Source: an uncultured Phaeodactylibacter sp. (GTDB taxonomy: Bacteria; Bacteroidota; Bacteroidia; Chitinophagales; Saprospiraceae). Taken from it: 64,000 bases of DNA. Below, piece after piece: positions 1-7,808 of the stretch (positions within the stretch are counted from its first letter, which is position 1; each line of letters opens with the position of its first letter). Location of the stretch: NCBI GenBank assembly GCA_913057245.1, contig CAJXNH010000003.1, positions 124,001 through 188,000 of the forward strand, in the 5' to 3' direction. The notes beneath the pieces are model-generated. The model was not told the origin of the DNA. It saw only the letters and a program-made list of their open reading frames with translations, and searched no databases. Made by a program: the position numbers and the translations under genes.

Positions 1-755
1 TTCGGGAAGTTCTCACCCATGAAAACAGCAGCCGGAGAGGTGGTGGAATGCGCGAACTGCCCTTCCCGGAAATCCCAGTAAGCCCCGCCTTCCTTGATGA
101 GGATTTTCTGAAGGTCGATATTTAGAGCGAGGGTCTTCGGCGTTCCTTTTTCCAGGTCAATAGCTCCGTTGAATTGAACGGCGCTGTAGTTGTTGTTACC
201 CCCGACATGATAGGTGAGCTTATCCTGGAACTGCCCGTCGGCATCCAAATCTGCATTGCCTTCCACCTTGAAAAAGATATAACTGGAAGCGTCTTCCCAG
301 TAGTTCTGAGACAGCGGGTGCGTCAGGTCGTAGTCAGGTGGAATGGTGGCATTAAGCTCGGGAGAAACACCGAGCCCGATTTTTAACCCCGTGTAGTTGC
401 GGACCGGCACTTCCATCTTAATGACTTCCACGCCTTCGGCAGCATCTTCATCAGTGAAGACATTACCGAAGCTGACCAACGCAACATCGGTCAGCAATTC
501 TTCTTTTTCGGCACCGTCCTCTTCGTAGACCAGCGCGATGTCAGAAAGGTAGGTCTGCAGCAGTTGCATCTGCAGCGCCATATTGTCTTCATACTCATAG
601 GTCCGCTCAAACATCACAAGCGGGTCGTCTCCGTAGGTGCCCGTAGCCAGGAGGGTAAGCTCTGTAGTTGCGGGCCCACCGTTGTCATCAGAGTTGCCAC
701 AGCCAGCCACAAAGACGGCAGCGACGAGCGCAAAAAGGGATAGTACTTGCTTCAT
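1..755 (-). CDS. MbnP-like lipoprotein, C-terminus cut by the window edge
   Basis: The frame opens at an ATG at 755-753 and stays open to base 1, so about 251 residues are seen and the C-terminus is missing. The N-terminus is a lipoprotein signal: Lys, a hydrophobic run, then VAGC, followed by an acidic/Gly linker (NSDDNGG). The body (LTDVALVSFGNVF, VRNYTGLKIGLGVSPELNA, SSYIFFKVEGNADLDADG) has the pattern of the MbnP-like beta-sandwich family. Some members of that family sit beside copper-chelator or di-heme peroxidase genes. It is the last gene seen of a five-gene minus-strand operon and follows a second MbnP-like gene by 72 bp. Copper or other metal binding is only a family suggestion; nothing in the visible part proves it. 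Confidence 0.75.
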   Translation of the reverse strand, partial: MKQVLSLFALVAAVFVAGCGNSDDNGGPATTELTLLATGTYGDDPLVMFERTYEYEDNMALQMQLLQTYLSDIALVYEEDGAEKEELLTDVALVSFGNVFTDEDAAEGVEVIKMEVPVRNYTGLKIGLGVSPELNATIPPDYDLTHPLSQNYWEDASSYIFFKVEGNADLDADGQFQDKLTYHVGGNNNYSAVQFNGAIDLEKGTPKTLALNIDLQKILIKEGGAYWDFREGQFAHSTTSPAAVFMGENFP

Positions 756-827
756 AAATTCAGCTTCTAATTGATTTTAGCTGTAAACATAACAGGTTTA
801 CCACAAAAGCTGTTGTCCTTTTCAACG

Positions 828-1691
828 CTATTCCAGTACAATTTCCTGCAAAGAAAAGGCCTCTGCTGTATTGCCGACAATTATTTGCTGCAATTCGGCA
901 TTGGAATCTGTCGCTACATTGATGCCCGCCAGCCACTTGCTGTAGTCGATCTGTATCACGAATTTAAGGTTGAAGCCGGGGATTTTCTCCCCACCTGCGG
1001 GCAACTGCACCTGCTGCAGGTTGGCAAAAGTGCCGATGCGGAGCTGTTCAGGGATGGTATCTGCTGCAGTGGTGTCGCGGAAAAGCTCTATGAATTGGTA
1101 CACATAACCCGAGTCCCGGTTAAAGTAGAGCAGGCTATCGGTCAGCCCAAGGGGGTGGCTAAGCGGGATGGAATCGGCAATGGCGACGTTGGCCTGCCCG
1201 TTCACCCCCACAAAAAAGCGCAGGCTTTGCAGGTCGGCGGCCTCCCGCAGGGTGCCCAGGCTTATGCTGCTGCTGTTGCCTGCCCGGACGAAGCCGAAAT
1301 TGTCAGGCACCATTTGCAGCACGACGTTACCATCGTTATCGAACAAGTATACATCAAGCTCTTCCTCTATATTTAGGTAGGTCCCATCGGTACGCTGCAG
1401 CTCAAAACCGGATATAAAAAATTCGAACGCATTTACCGTGAAGGGATTGCCGGCTTCATCCAGATAGACGCTGTCGCGCAACCGGAAATTATAGACCGTA
1501 TCCGGCGTGCTGTAGACGTGGGTGAACTGCACCCTGATCTCCGGATATTCGCAATCCTCCGGCGCATTGTTGTCGGCCGCAAAATTGTAGTTAACGGCCT
1601 CCAGGTCAAGGCACCCGTCCTGAGGCTCGTAGCATCCGCTCCATAGCGTCAGGAGCAATATTATACCCGCAACAATTTTACTGATTCTCAT
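828..1691 (-). CDS. MbnP-like lipoprotein
   Basis: 287 aa with a lipoprotein signal (hydrophobic run then LWSGC, residues 1-20). The mature part carries the MbnP-like signature: IRVQFTHVYS near residue 53, YNFRLRDSVYLDEAGNPF, then FEFFISGFEL and DVYLFDNDGNVVL, and later SLRFFVGVNG and PGFNLKFVIQIDYS. It is probably an outer-membrane-anchored beta-sandwich. Its start overlaps the end of the exonuclease gene by 14 bp, so the two are translationally coupled. A second MbnP-like lipoprotein follows 72 bp downstream, so the pair looks like a tandem duplication or a two-part unit. The ligand is unknown. Confidence 0.75.
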   Translation of the reverse strand: MRISKIVAGIILLLTLWSGCYEPQDGCLDLEAVNYNFAADNNAPEDCEYPEIRVQFTHVYSTPDTVYNFRLRDSVYLDEAGNPFTVNAFEFFISGFELQRTDGTYLNIEEELDVYLFDNDGNVVLQMVPDNFGFVRAGNSSSISLGTLREAADLQSLRFFVGVNGQANVAIADSIPLSHPLGLTDSLLYFNRDSGYVYQFIELFRDTTAADTIPEQLRIGTFANLQQVQLPAGGEKIPGFNLKFVIQIDYSKWLAGINVATDSNAELQQIIVGNTAEAFSLQEIVLE

Positions 1692-2490
1692 ATTCGCGTA
1701 CCAATCTCTTCACAATTTGCTTCACCTGCGAGCTGAATTCCTTATTGAGGATCCAATTGAAATACTGTTTGTCTTTTGAAAGTGTCTCGCCAACCGGCTT
1801 GCCATTGTATTTACCGAAGCTGAACACAATAGAGCCGTCAACATCGTACTTCATTTTCTGCGTCGCATCCACATAACGCAAATCGTTGGTGAAATCGTGC
1901 ACCACCTGCATATCGTTGGTCACCGGGGTAGGGGTGATGTTGCCATCGTCGTCTTCGTAGTCCACGCCTTTGTATTTTTCCAGCTGTCCTTTGAAGACAT
2001 CGATAGTCGCGTAGACATCGGCGAGGGCGTCGTGGGCGTTCTCCATCTCTTTGTTGCAGTAAAAGCGCACGGCAGCTTTGAGATTGCGGGGCTCCATTTT
2101 GTAGAAGATGCGCTGCACATCGATGGTGCGGCGGTTGTCTATACTGAATTCAATCCCCACGCGGTCAAACTCCTCCATCAGCATGGGAATGTCAAAGCGG
2201 TTGGAGTTGTAGCCCGCCAGGTCGGCATTGCCGATGAAGTTGTAAATCTCCTCCGCCACCTGCTGAAAGGTAGGCTTGTTGGCGACATCCTTTGGGGTAA
2301 TCCCGTGGACTTCCATCGCTTCTTCGCTGATCGGGATGCCCGGGTTGATGAGCATGCTCAGTTCCTGAGGCTCACCGCCCTTTTTGGGGTATTTGACCAT
2401 CGCGATTTGTATAATCCGGTCTCTGACCACGCTAAGCCCAGTGGCTTCTAAATCAAAAAAAATCAAGTCCCGGTCCAGGTTGAAGTCCAT
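1678..2490 (-). CDS. DnaQ-like DEDDh 3'-5' exonuclease
   Basis: 270 aa. The N-terminal half is an RNase H-like exonuclease domain with all three Exo motifs: ExoI FFDLEATGL (residues 11-19, D and E), ExoII GYNSNRFDIPML (about 93-104) and ExoIII with the catalytic His in HDALADVYAT (about 153-162). It is related to the DNA polymerase III epsilon subunit but has a C-terminal region of about 90 residues, including VFSFGKYNGKPVGE. That motif occurs in DUF3820-like tails of Bacteroidota exonucleases. It probably acts in the cytoplasm as a stand-alone proofreading or repair nuclease. It lies 8 bp after apbE and overlaps the next gene. Confidence 0.88.
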   Translation of the reverse strand: MDFNLDRDLIFFDLEATGLSVVRDRIIQIAMVKYPKKGGEPQELSMLINPGIPISEEAMEVHGITPKDVANKPTFQQVAEEIYNFIGNADLAGYNSNRFDIPMLMEEFDRVGIEFSIDNRRTIDVQRIFYKMEPRNLKAAVRFYCNKEMENAHDALADVYATIDVFKGQLEKYKGVDYEDDDGNITPTPVTNDMQVVHDFTNDLRYVDATQKMKYDVDGSIVFSFGKYNGKPVGETLSKDKQYFNWILNKEFSSQVKQIVKRLVREYENQ

Positions 2491-2498
2491 AATAATGG

Positions 2499-3587
2499 TT
2501 ATTCGTCGTTTGATTGAAAAAGTTCTTTAAGCCCCTGCGTATAGGTCACGGCCATGCCGCCGTCCGGTAAGCCATAGATAAAATACGCCTCTATGCCCGC
2601 CAGGGATTCTGCCATCGGCTTTGCTTTTTCAATGCCCATGGTCATGAAAGCGGTGGCGTAGGCATCGGCGGTCATACAGTCGTCTGCAAACACAGAAGCA
2701 CTAAGCAGGGTATTGCGCTCCGGATAGCCGGTTTTGGCATTGATGGTGTGGCTGTATTTTTGCCCTTCCACCTCGTAGTAGTTCCGGTAATTGCCGGAAG
2801 TAGCCAGCGCCCGGTCCTTCAGAGGCACGGTGGTCTGTATTTCATCCACCGCAGCCCCTTCTTTGGGCACGTTGATGCCGAGGTTCCAAATGTCCCCTCT
2901 GGGGCTTTTCCCTTTGGCTAGGGATTCTCCCCCGATGTCCACCAGGAAATGTTGCACCCCCAGGCTGGAAAGCAGCTGGCCCACCAGGTCCACACCGTAG
3001 CCCTTGGCTACCGCGCTAAAGTCCAGCTTAACCCCAGGAAAGGCTTTGATCAGTAGATCGGTATCGTCAAAGCGCTGCAGTTCCACCTTTTCCATGCCTA
3101 CATACTGCAGCAGGGAATCGACCATCAGGCTATCCACCTGTGCCACCTTCCGTTTTTCCGTGTATCCAAAGCCCCAGTAATTGACCAGGGGCATGACGGT
3201 GGCATCGAAGTACCCCTCCGTTTCGTGGTACACTTCAAGAGCGGCCTTGAAATTCCGGATGAAGTGGTCATTCGGGTAGGTATCTGCAGCACCGTCCACC
3301 GGATTGGTGTTCAGATTGAACAAGCTATCCGCCCGGTTGAACCGCGAAATCGTAGACTGCGGTATGTAGGTGGATACCTCCAGGTTGAGCTGCCGCAGTA
3401 TAGAGTCTATTTTCGGTTGCACCTCCTCAATGCCGGGATTGTCGAAAGTAACCCGGTAGTAAGTCCCCATCGTTTCCCCTTCCAGAATCTGGTAATCGCT
3501 GGAAATGGCATTGCCGGAGGGGCTGCCGCAACCGCTGAGGAGTCCGGTCAAAAGCGCCAGGAAAATAAAGTGCAGAAGCGTTTTCAT
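2499..3587 (-). CDS. apbE: FAD:protein FMN transferase (ApbE) lipoprotein
   Basis: 362 aa, the usual size for ApbE. It has a lipoprotein signal (MKTLLHF, hydrophobic run, LLSGC). Family motifs are present in order: GETMGTYYRVTF near residue 38, the flavin-site stretch LDFSAVAKGYGVD and VDIGGESLAKGKSPRG (about 195-232), HTINAKTGYP (about 276-285) and DDCMTADAYATAFMTMG (about 300-316, metal-binding Asp and Thr). ApbE transfers FMN from FAD to a Thr of target proteins such as NqrB/NqrC or RnfG, using Mg. It lies 9 bp after doxX and 8 bp before the exonuclease. No flavinylation target is encoded in this window. Confidence 0.93.
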   Translation of the reverse strand: MKTLLHFIFLALLTGLLSGCGSPSGNAISSDYQILEGETMGTYYRVTFDNPGIEEVQPKIDSILRQLNLEVSTYIPQSTISRFNRADSLFNLNTNPVDGAADTYPNDHFIRNFKAALEVYHETEGYFDATVMPLVNYWGFGYTEKRKVAQVDSLMVDSLLQYVGMEKVELQRFDDTDLLIKAFPGVKLDFSAVAKGYGVDLVGQLLSSLGVQHFLVDIGGESLAKGKSPRGDIWNLGINVPKEGAAVDEIQTTVPLKDRALATSGNYRNYYEVEGQKYSHTINAKTGYPERNTLLSASVFADDCMTADAYATAFMTMGIEKAKPMAESLAGIEAYFIYGLPDGGMAVTYTQGLKELFQSNDE

Positions 3588-3596
3588 GGTAATGAG

Positions 3597-3995
3597 TTAA
3601 GCTGACTTTCTGATTTGAGCATCAATCGAATACCAACCGGGGCCTGCCAGTAAAATACAAACATAGGGCACCAAAAACAACAGCCCGCCTTCCATATCGG
3701 AATAGGGGTCGCCCCAATGCGCCACAAAGACTGCCACAAACATGGTAATGATCAGCGGTAGGGCCGCCAGCCGGGTGAATAGCCCCACGGCAAGCAACAG
3801 TGCGCAGAACAGTTCGCCAAAAACCGCCAGCCCAAGTGAAATTTCCGGCCCCAGGCCCAGGAAATCGAGGAACTTCACTTCTTCGCCCCCTGTAAGCCTT
3901 TGCAGCTTAGGCCAACCGTGCGCGTAGGCCATACTGAGCCCAAACATCAGGCGGAGGAGCAATAGAACAACGTCGTGATACCGGGTGTGCGTCAT
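3597..3995 (-). CDS. DoxX-family membrane protein
   Basis: 132 aa with four hydrophobic segments, matching the DoxX fold in size and topology. Visible family features are LLLRLMFGLSMAYAHGWPKL near the N-terminus, LGLAVFGELFCALLLAVGLFTRLAALPL in the middle, and AHWGDPYSDMEGGLLFLVPYVCILLAGPG near the end. DoxX-like proteins are small inner-membrane proteins linked loosely to quinone or redox metabolism; the substrate here is not known. It is the first gene of the minus-strand operon (doxX, apbE, exonuclease, two MbnP-like), with 9 bp to apbE. Confidence 0.85.
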   Translation of the reverse strand: MTHTRYHDVVLLLLRLMFGLSMAYAHGWPKLQRLTGGEEVKFLDFLGLGPEISLGLAVFGELFCALLLAVGLFTRLAALPLIITMFVAVFVAHWGDPYSDMEGGLLFLVPYVCILLAGPGWYSIDAQIRKSA

Positions 3996-4489
3996 AAACA
4001 GGTCAGGTTTACGTTGGCGGCAAAGGTAGTCAAGCTGGGATTAATAATGGAGTGTGCGGCGGGAAATTAGGCGCAAAACTTCGCTCCCGGCTCAGGGGGC
4101 TGGGACGGCACGCATAAGGGGGCCGCTGCGCCTTCGGGCGTTTACCTTTGCCGCCTGCGCCTGCTGTTGCTGGATGGGCGGGAGGTGGAGATTGGGGGGG
4201 AGGTTTTGTTGGTGCGGTAGGGGAGGAAATGTAAAATGTAAACAAGGGGAATATAAAAATTAAAAGTGGCGAGCGGTGCCGGTCGGTTGGGCTACCGGGA
4301 GGCGGCCGCAAAGCTGCCGTGCTTTTGGGAGGCGCAGGCTGGTGCTCGACCTTAACCTGAGCCTTAGCCTTTTCCTGGCAATCTGAGGTTGAAGTTGGTC
4401 TTTGGGCAGCCGAGGTGAGGATGAGGTTGAGGGCCAGGCAATGGCTTCTTTGTCCGACCGTAGACGGTCTCCTGCCTGGGAGCGAGCGT

Positions 4490-4541
4490 TGCCGGTCGAA
4501 GTGGCAGCCTCGCCCGGCGCACTCGCCGTCCGACGTAGTTT
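4490..4541 (+). repeat. 52-bp direct repeat, copy 1
   Basis: Begins TGCCGGTCGAAGTGGCAGCC and ends CCGACGTAGTTT. It matches copy 2 at 4624-4675 over all 52 bases except one C/T difference, with the starts 134 bp apart. It is GC-rich and non-coding. It may belong to a dispersed intergenic repeat family, but that needs the rest of the genome. Confidence 0.85.
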
Positions 4542-4623
4542 TATACGGAGTCGGTCCTTTCGCCGGGCGTGCTTGTTGGGAATTTTGAGCAGTGCCGTTG
4601 GTGCGGTCTTGGGTGGAGAGCAG

Positions 4624-4675
4624 TGCCGGTCGAAGTGGCAGCCTCGCCCGGCGCACTCGCTGTCCGACGTAGTTT
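4624..4675 (+). repeat. 52-bp direct repeat, copy 2
   Basis: Same unit as 4490-4541 with one mismatch (CTGTCC in place of CCGTCC). Both copies end in GACGTAGTTT followed by A/T-rich bases. The conservation between copies in a gene-free region points to recent duplication or a repeat family with a constrained sequence. Confidence 0.85.
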
Positions 4676-4985
4676 AAAACGGCAATATCCATCCGTCTGG
4701 ACCTGTCCGTAGGGACTGGTCCACCCATACGGGCAAGTTATGGGCAGTCGGAAACCTTAACCTTGGTGGGGTCTTGCTGTGAACCAACCTTCTCCGGCTG
4801 ACGTAGCCTCAATGGATAGGAAAGTGTGGCGTAGTCAGCAGCCTCAGCTCCGCATCCTCCGCCCCCCCTTAGCCAAGATTGGTCCTTCCACCCGCCCATC
4901 ACCCCCTTTCGTCGGATTCTTTTGCGCACCACACAGAAAATAGGTAGCTTAGATCGTTCGTTCATACATATGACTCAAAGCCGAA

Positions 4986-6518
4986 ATGATGTTGTACCCA
5001 ACCTTATACATTGCTACGACTGCAAGCCTTGCCCTCTGGTTTTTATACCGCTCGGACGAAGAGCGGGAGCGCTGGCTGCAGCGGATTTTCTTTGGCTTTT
5101 TCCTCGGTTATGCGCTGGTGGTTTTTACCGCTGATGTGAAGTTCGGGGTAAAGCTGTGGGTGTTGTTCCGGGACTTGCTGGTACTTGGGCTGTTGGGTAC
5201 TGTTTTTCAATTGGCTACCCACAAGCGGCTTTGGTTCATGGGGGCAGCACTGGCTTCTGCGGTGTTTCTGGCCTGGTTTGTGCCGGCTCAGATGAGCGGC
5301 AGCCTGCATACGCTGGAAGCGACACCGGTAAGCTATGACCCGGATGGGGAGTTGCTGCTGGAACTGGCGGAAGGGGCAGATCAGGATGTGCTGAGCACGC
5401 CGGCTTATAAGTACGATTTGACCTTCTCCACTGCTTTTGAGGTAGGCGAAGCTGATCTTACAGAACTGGATGACTACCTGGTTGTCAATATACCGGAAAG
5501 CCATCTGGCCGACTTGGAGGACATCCTGAATGACCTGCGCGCGGTGCCTGAGGTAGACTGGGTGGAGCCTAACGAGCGCATCAGCATCAGCCCGGTAACG
5601 GGTGAGAAGCTGCCGGGGGTGAATAAAAAATTCGGCGTCAACGACCCTGGCATTTCGGAATTGTGGGGCTTTGAGGCCATGGCGGTCAATGACTTGTACC
5701 GGCTTTTGCGGCAGCAATCTGGCAAACCTGCCAAAACGGCCCTCATCGCCATTTTGGATACAGGTGTTGATGCCAATCATGAAGATTTATCCGCGAATTA
5801 CAAATCACTCAATTCAACGGACGATAATGACCCAAGAGGGCACGGTACCCACTGTGCAGGCATTGCAGCGGCTGTTACCAACAACGGTCTTGGCATTGCT
5901 TCCTTTTCGCCCGGCGCTTCCTACGTACAGGTGACGAGCATTAAGGTGCTGAATGCCTCCGGAATGGGGACACAAAAAAGCATCATCAGCGGTATGATCA
6001 AGGCTGCGGATGCCGGGGCAGACGTTATTTCCATGTCCCTGGGCGGCTTGTCCAATCAAAGCAAGGAAAGGGCTTACCGCAAAGCCGTGAAGTACGCTAA
6101 TGACAAGGGGGCCATCGTTGTGGCGGCGGCCGGCAATGCCAACCGGAATGCCAAAAACTATGTGCCCGCTGCGGTAGACGGCGTGATTAGCGTAAGCGCA
6201 GTGGACAATGAGCTCCGCAAAGCGGTATTTTCCAACTACGTGACCGACCTGAAACGCGGCATCGCTGCGCCCGGTGTGGGCATTTATTCCACCATTCCCG
6301 GCAATCAGTACGACACCTATAACGGGACTTCTATGGCAACGCCTTACGTAGCGGGGCTACTTGGATTGATGAAAAGCTTTAAGCCCGGGCTGACCACAGA
6401 TCAGGCGTATCAAATCCTAAACAAAACGGGAAAATCCACTCAGCAGACGGATCAGACCGGTAAGCTTATTCAGCCCGCGAAGGCTGTGGAACAGGTCCTT
6501 TCGGCTTCGGGAGGGTGA
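4986..6518 (+). CDS. Membrane-tethered S8 (subtilisin) serine protease
   Basis: 510 aa. Residues 1-100 contain three or four hydrophobic segments (about 4-20, 34-49, 60-77 and 84-100). Most secreted subtilases have a simple signal peptide instead. Residues about 145-200 resemble an I9-type propeptide (LVVNIPESHLADLEDILNDL, then VPEVDWVEPNE). The peptidase domain has the triad Asp258 (AILDTGVDAN), His286 (GHGTHCAGIAAA) and Ser449 (NGTSMATPYVAG), with the oxyanion Asn384 in AAGN. The catalytic domain should face the periplasm or outside if the membrane segment count is even, but topology is not certain. The ATG at 4986 is used because the membrane segments directly follow it. Confidence 0.9.
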   Translation: MMLYPTLYIATTASLALWFLYRSDEERERWLQRIFFGFFLGYALVVFTADVKFGVKLWVLFRDLLVLGLLGTVFQLATHKRLWFMGAALASAVFLAWFVPAQMSGSLHTLEATPVSYDPDGELLLELAEGADQDVLSTPAYKYDLTFSTAFEVGEADLTELDDYLVVNIPESHLADLEDILNDLRAVPEVDWVEPNERISISPVTGEKLPGVNKKFGVNDPGISELWGFEAMAVNDLYRLLRQQSGKPAKTALIAILDTGVDANHEDLSANYKSLNSTDDNDPRGHGTHCAGIAAAVTNNGLGIASFSPGASYVQVTSIKVLNASGMGTQKSIISGMIKAADAGADVISMSLGGLSNQSKERAYRKAVKYANDKGAIVVAAAGNANRNAKNYVPAAVDGVISVSAVDNELRKAVFSNYVTDLKRGIAAPGVGIYSTIPGNQYDTYNGTSMATPYVAGLLGLMKSFKPGLTTDQAYQILNKTGKSTQQTDQTGKLIQPAKAVEQVLSASGG

Positions 6519-6855
6519 AGGTAAAAGTGGCGCCTTTCCCTTTTTCGTAGGGTGCGACAGCAATGGTGCCGCCGTACCGTTGAAGGATCCTTTTGCAGAT
6601 GGTGAGCCCGATGCCGGTGCCTTCCACAAGCTCGTGGTTGCGGCTAAACAGGTTGAATATTTTCCGCCGGTCTTCTTCCGGGATACCGGGGCCGTTGTCC
6701 GTAATGGAGATGCGGTACTTTCCCTCTGCTGTACCTGCTGCTATCTGAATTTTGGCGATAGCCGTATCACAGTATTTTACCGCATTGCTAAGCAGGTTTT
6801 GCACGACCTGTTCCAAATGCACCTCATAGCCTTCCACAACCGGTAAGTAGGACAT
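6466..6855 (-). pseudogene. Histidine-kinase ATPase-domain fragment
   Basis: 129 aa that correspond only to the catalytic HATPase_c domain of a sensor kinase: N box QVVQNLLSNAVKYCD (about 16-30), G1 box ISITDNGPGIPEED (about 49-62), F box IFNLFSRN, and G2 box GTGIGLTICKRIL (about 79-91). The His-containing dimerisation domain and any sensor are absent, and an in-frame TGA lies two codons before the first ATG (6861-6859). The 3' end overlaps the convergent subtilisin gene by 53 bp. It is best read as the remnant of a kinase gene truncated at its 5' end. A free-standing anti-sigma-type ATPase is the less likely alternative. Confidence 0.7.
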
Positions 6856-6893
6856 TTTTCAGGAAACCGGGACATATTAATCTCTGAATCTAC

Positions 6894-6901
6894 TACTTTT
6901 G
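6894..6901 (+). promoter_or_regulatory. Bacteroidota -7 box upstream of the nuclease gene
   Basis: TACTTTTG fits the TAnnTTTG consensus of the Bacteroidota primary sigma factor. It lies 17 bp before the nuclease start codon, implying a very short leader. No good TTTG -33 box is visible at 19-21 bp upstream. Confidence 0.4.
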
Positions 6902-6918
6902 GAATAAAAATACAAAAT

Positions 6919-7803
6919 ATGGCCAAGTTCAGGACCAATCATCAGCGCCGTGGGAAGGGTAGCACCGGAATGGTAGCTAAGGTGGGGATTTTCAGCGCGC
7001 TGATCGCTGGGCTGTTCTTTATTTTCAACCTATTCACCGGGGAGCATTTTGAAACCACCCCCACTGACCCTGAGTTGTCCTACTTTTTGCCGAAAGGCGG
7101 GGAGGGAATCGTGGTGGAAAAAACCACTTATGCCTTGTCTTACAATGAGGCGCACGAACAGGCGGAGTGGGTGGCCTACAAGCTTTCCGGCGAAATGCTT
7201 CGTGAGCCTTACGTGGGTCGTACAGATGACTTCCGTCCTGACCCTGCTATCCCTACCGGCTCTGCTCACCCCAATGACTACCGGCATTCCGGTTATGACC
7301 GCGGGCATATGATACCGGCTGCAGACCGGGCTTACAGCGAGTCGGCCATGTCCGAAACTTTTCTGATGAGCAATATTTCTCCTCAGGCCCGTCAGTTCAA
7401 TGGCGGTATATGGCGGGAGCTCGAGGAACTGACCCGGGAGTGGGCCAAAGATGCTGGCGAATTGTACGTCGTAACGGGCCCGTTGCTGGACATGGAGCCG
7501 AAGGGCGTTATTGGCAACAACGAGGTCACCATCCCTGGCGGATACTTCAAAGTGCTGCTTGATCTTGAGGAGCCACAGCTTAAAGCTATCGGATTTGTGC
7601 TCCCGAATACCATTTCCTACGAGCCTTTGTATAAATTTGTGGCAACGGTAGATGAAGTGGAGGCGATGACCGGGCTGGACTTCTTTGCCGGTTTCCTGCC
7701 GGAGGAGGTGGAAACGGAACTGGAAGCCAAAGCGGACATAGACCTGTGGCCGCTGGACAAAGACAAATTCAGAAAACGAATCGAAAACTGGAACAACCGA
7801 TAA
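6919..7803 (+). CDS. DNA/RNA non-specific endonuclease, membrane-anchored
   Basis: 294 aa. Residues about 17-43 (GMVAKVGIFSALIAGLFFIF) form one N-terminal membrane anchor or uncleaved signal, so the enzyme should face the periplasm. The catalytic domain has the NUC1/NucA signature YDRGHMIPAADR (about 128-139, DRGH with the general-base His), then a downstream SNISPQARQFNGGIWRELE (Asn for Mg binding). KVLLDLEEPQLKAIGFVLPN completes the family fold. It cleaves DNA and RNA without sequence preference and may serve nutrient scavenging or degrade incoming DNA. The HerA-like ATPase gene starts 5 bp downstream, so the two are probably co-transcribed. Confidence 0.9.
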   Translation: MAKFRTNHQRRGKGSTGMVAKVGIFSALIAGLFFIFNLFTGEHFETTPTDPELSYFLPKGGEGIVVEKTTYALSYNEAHEQAEWVAYKLSGEMLREPYVGRTDDFRPDPAIPTGSAHPNDYRHSGYDRGHMIPAADRAYSESAMSETFLMSNISPQARQFNGGIWRELEELTREWAKDAGELYVVTGPLLDMEPKGVIGNNEVTIPGGYFKVLLDLEEPQLKAIGFVLPNTISYEPLYKFVATVDEVEAMTGLDFFAGFLPEEVETELEAKADIDLWPLDKDKFRKRIENWNNR

Positions 7804-7808
7804 GCAAT

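Larger units (their letters stand above)
3996..4985. other. Gene-free GC-rich intergenic region
   Basis: About 990 bp between the divergent doxX and subtilisin genes. A long open frame on the minus strand (about 4030-4728) translates to low-complexity Arg/Pro-rich sequence without recognisable domains or coding character, so I do not call it. The region holds a near-identical 52-bp repeat pair (annotated separately). It also contains the word GTGCCGGTCGG near 4275, resembling the start of the repeat. Promoters for both flanking genes must lie here, but no clear TAnnTTTG box was found next to either start. Confidence 0.6.

Noticed and set aside
4030-4728. Minus-strand open frame of 232 codons
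   Set aside because: Low-complexity Arg/Pro-rich translation crossing the 52-bp repeats, no domain and no signal; it follows from high GC.
4738-4965. Minus-strand frame upstream of the subtilisin gene
   Set aside because: No recognisable protein features, and it occupies the likely promoter region.
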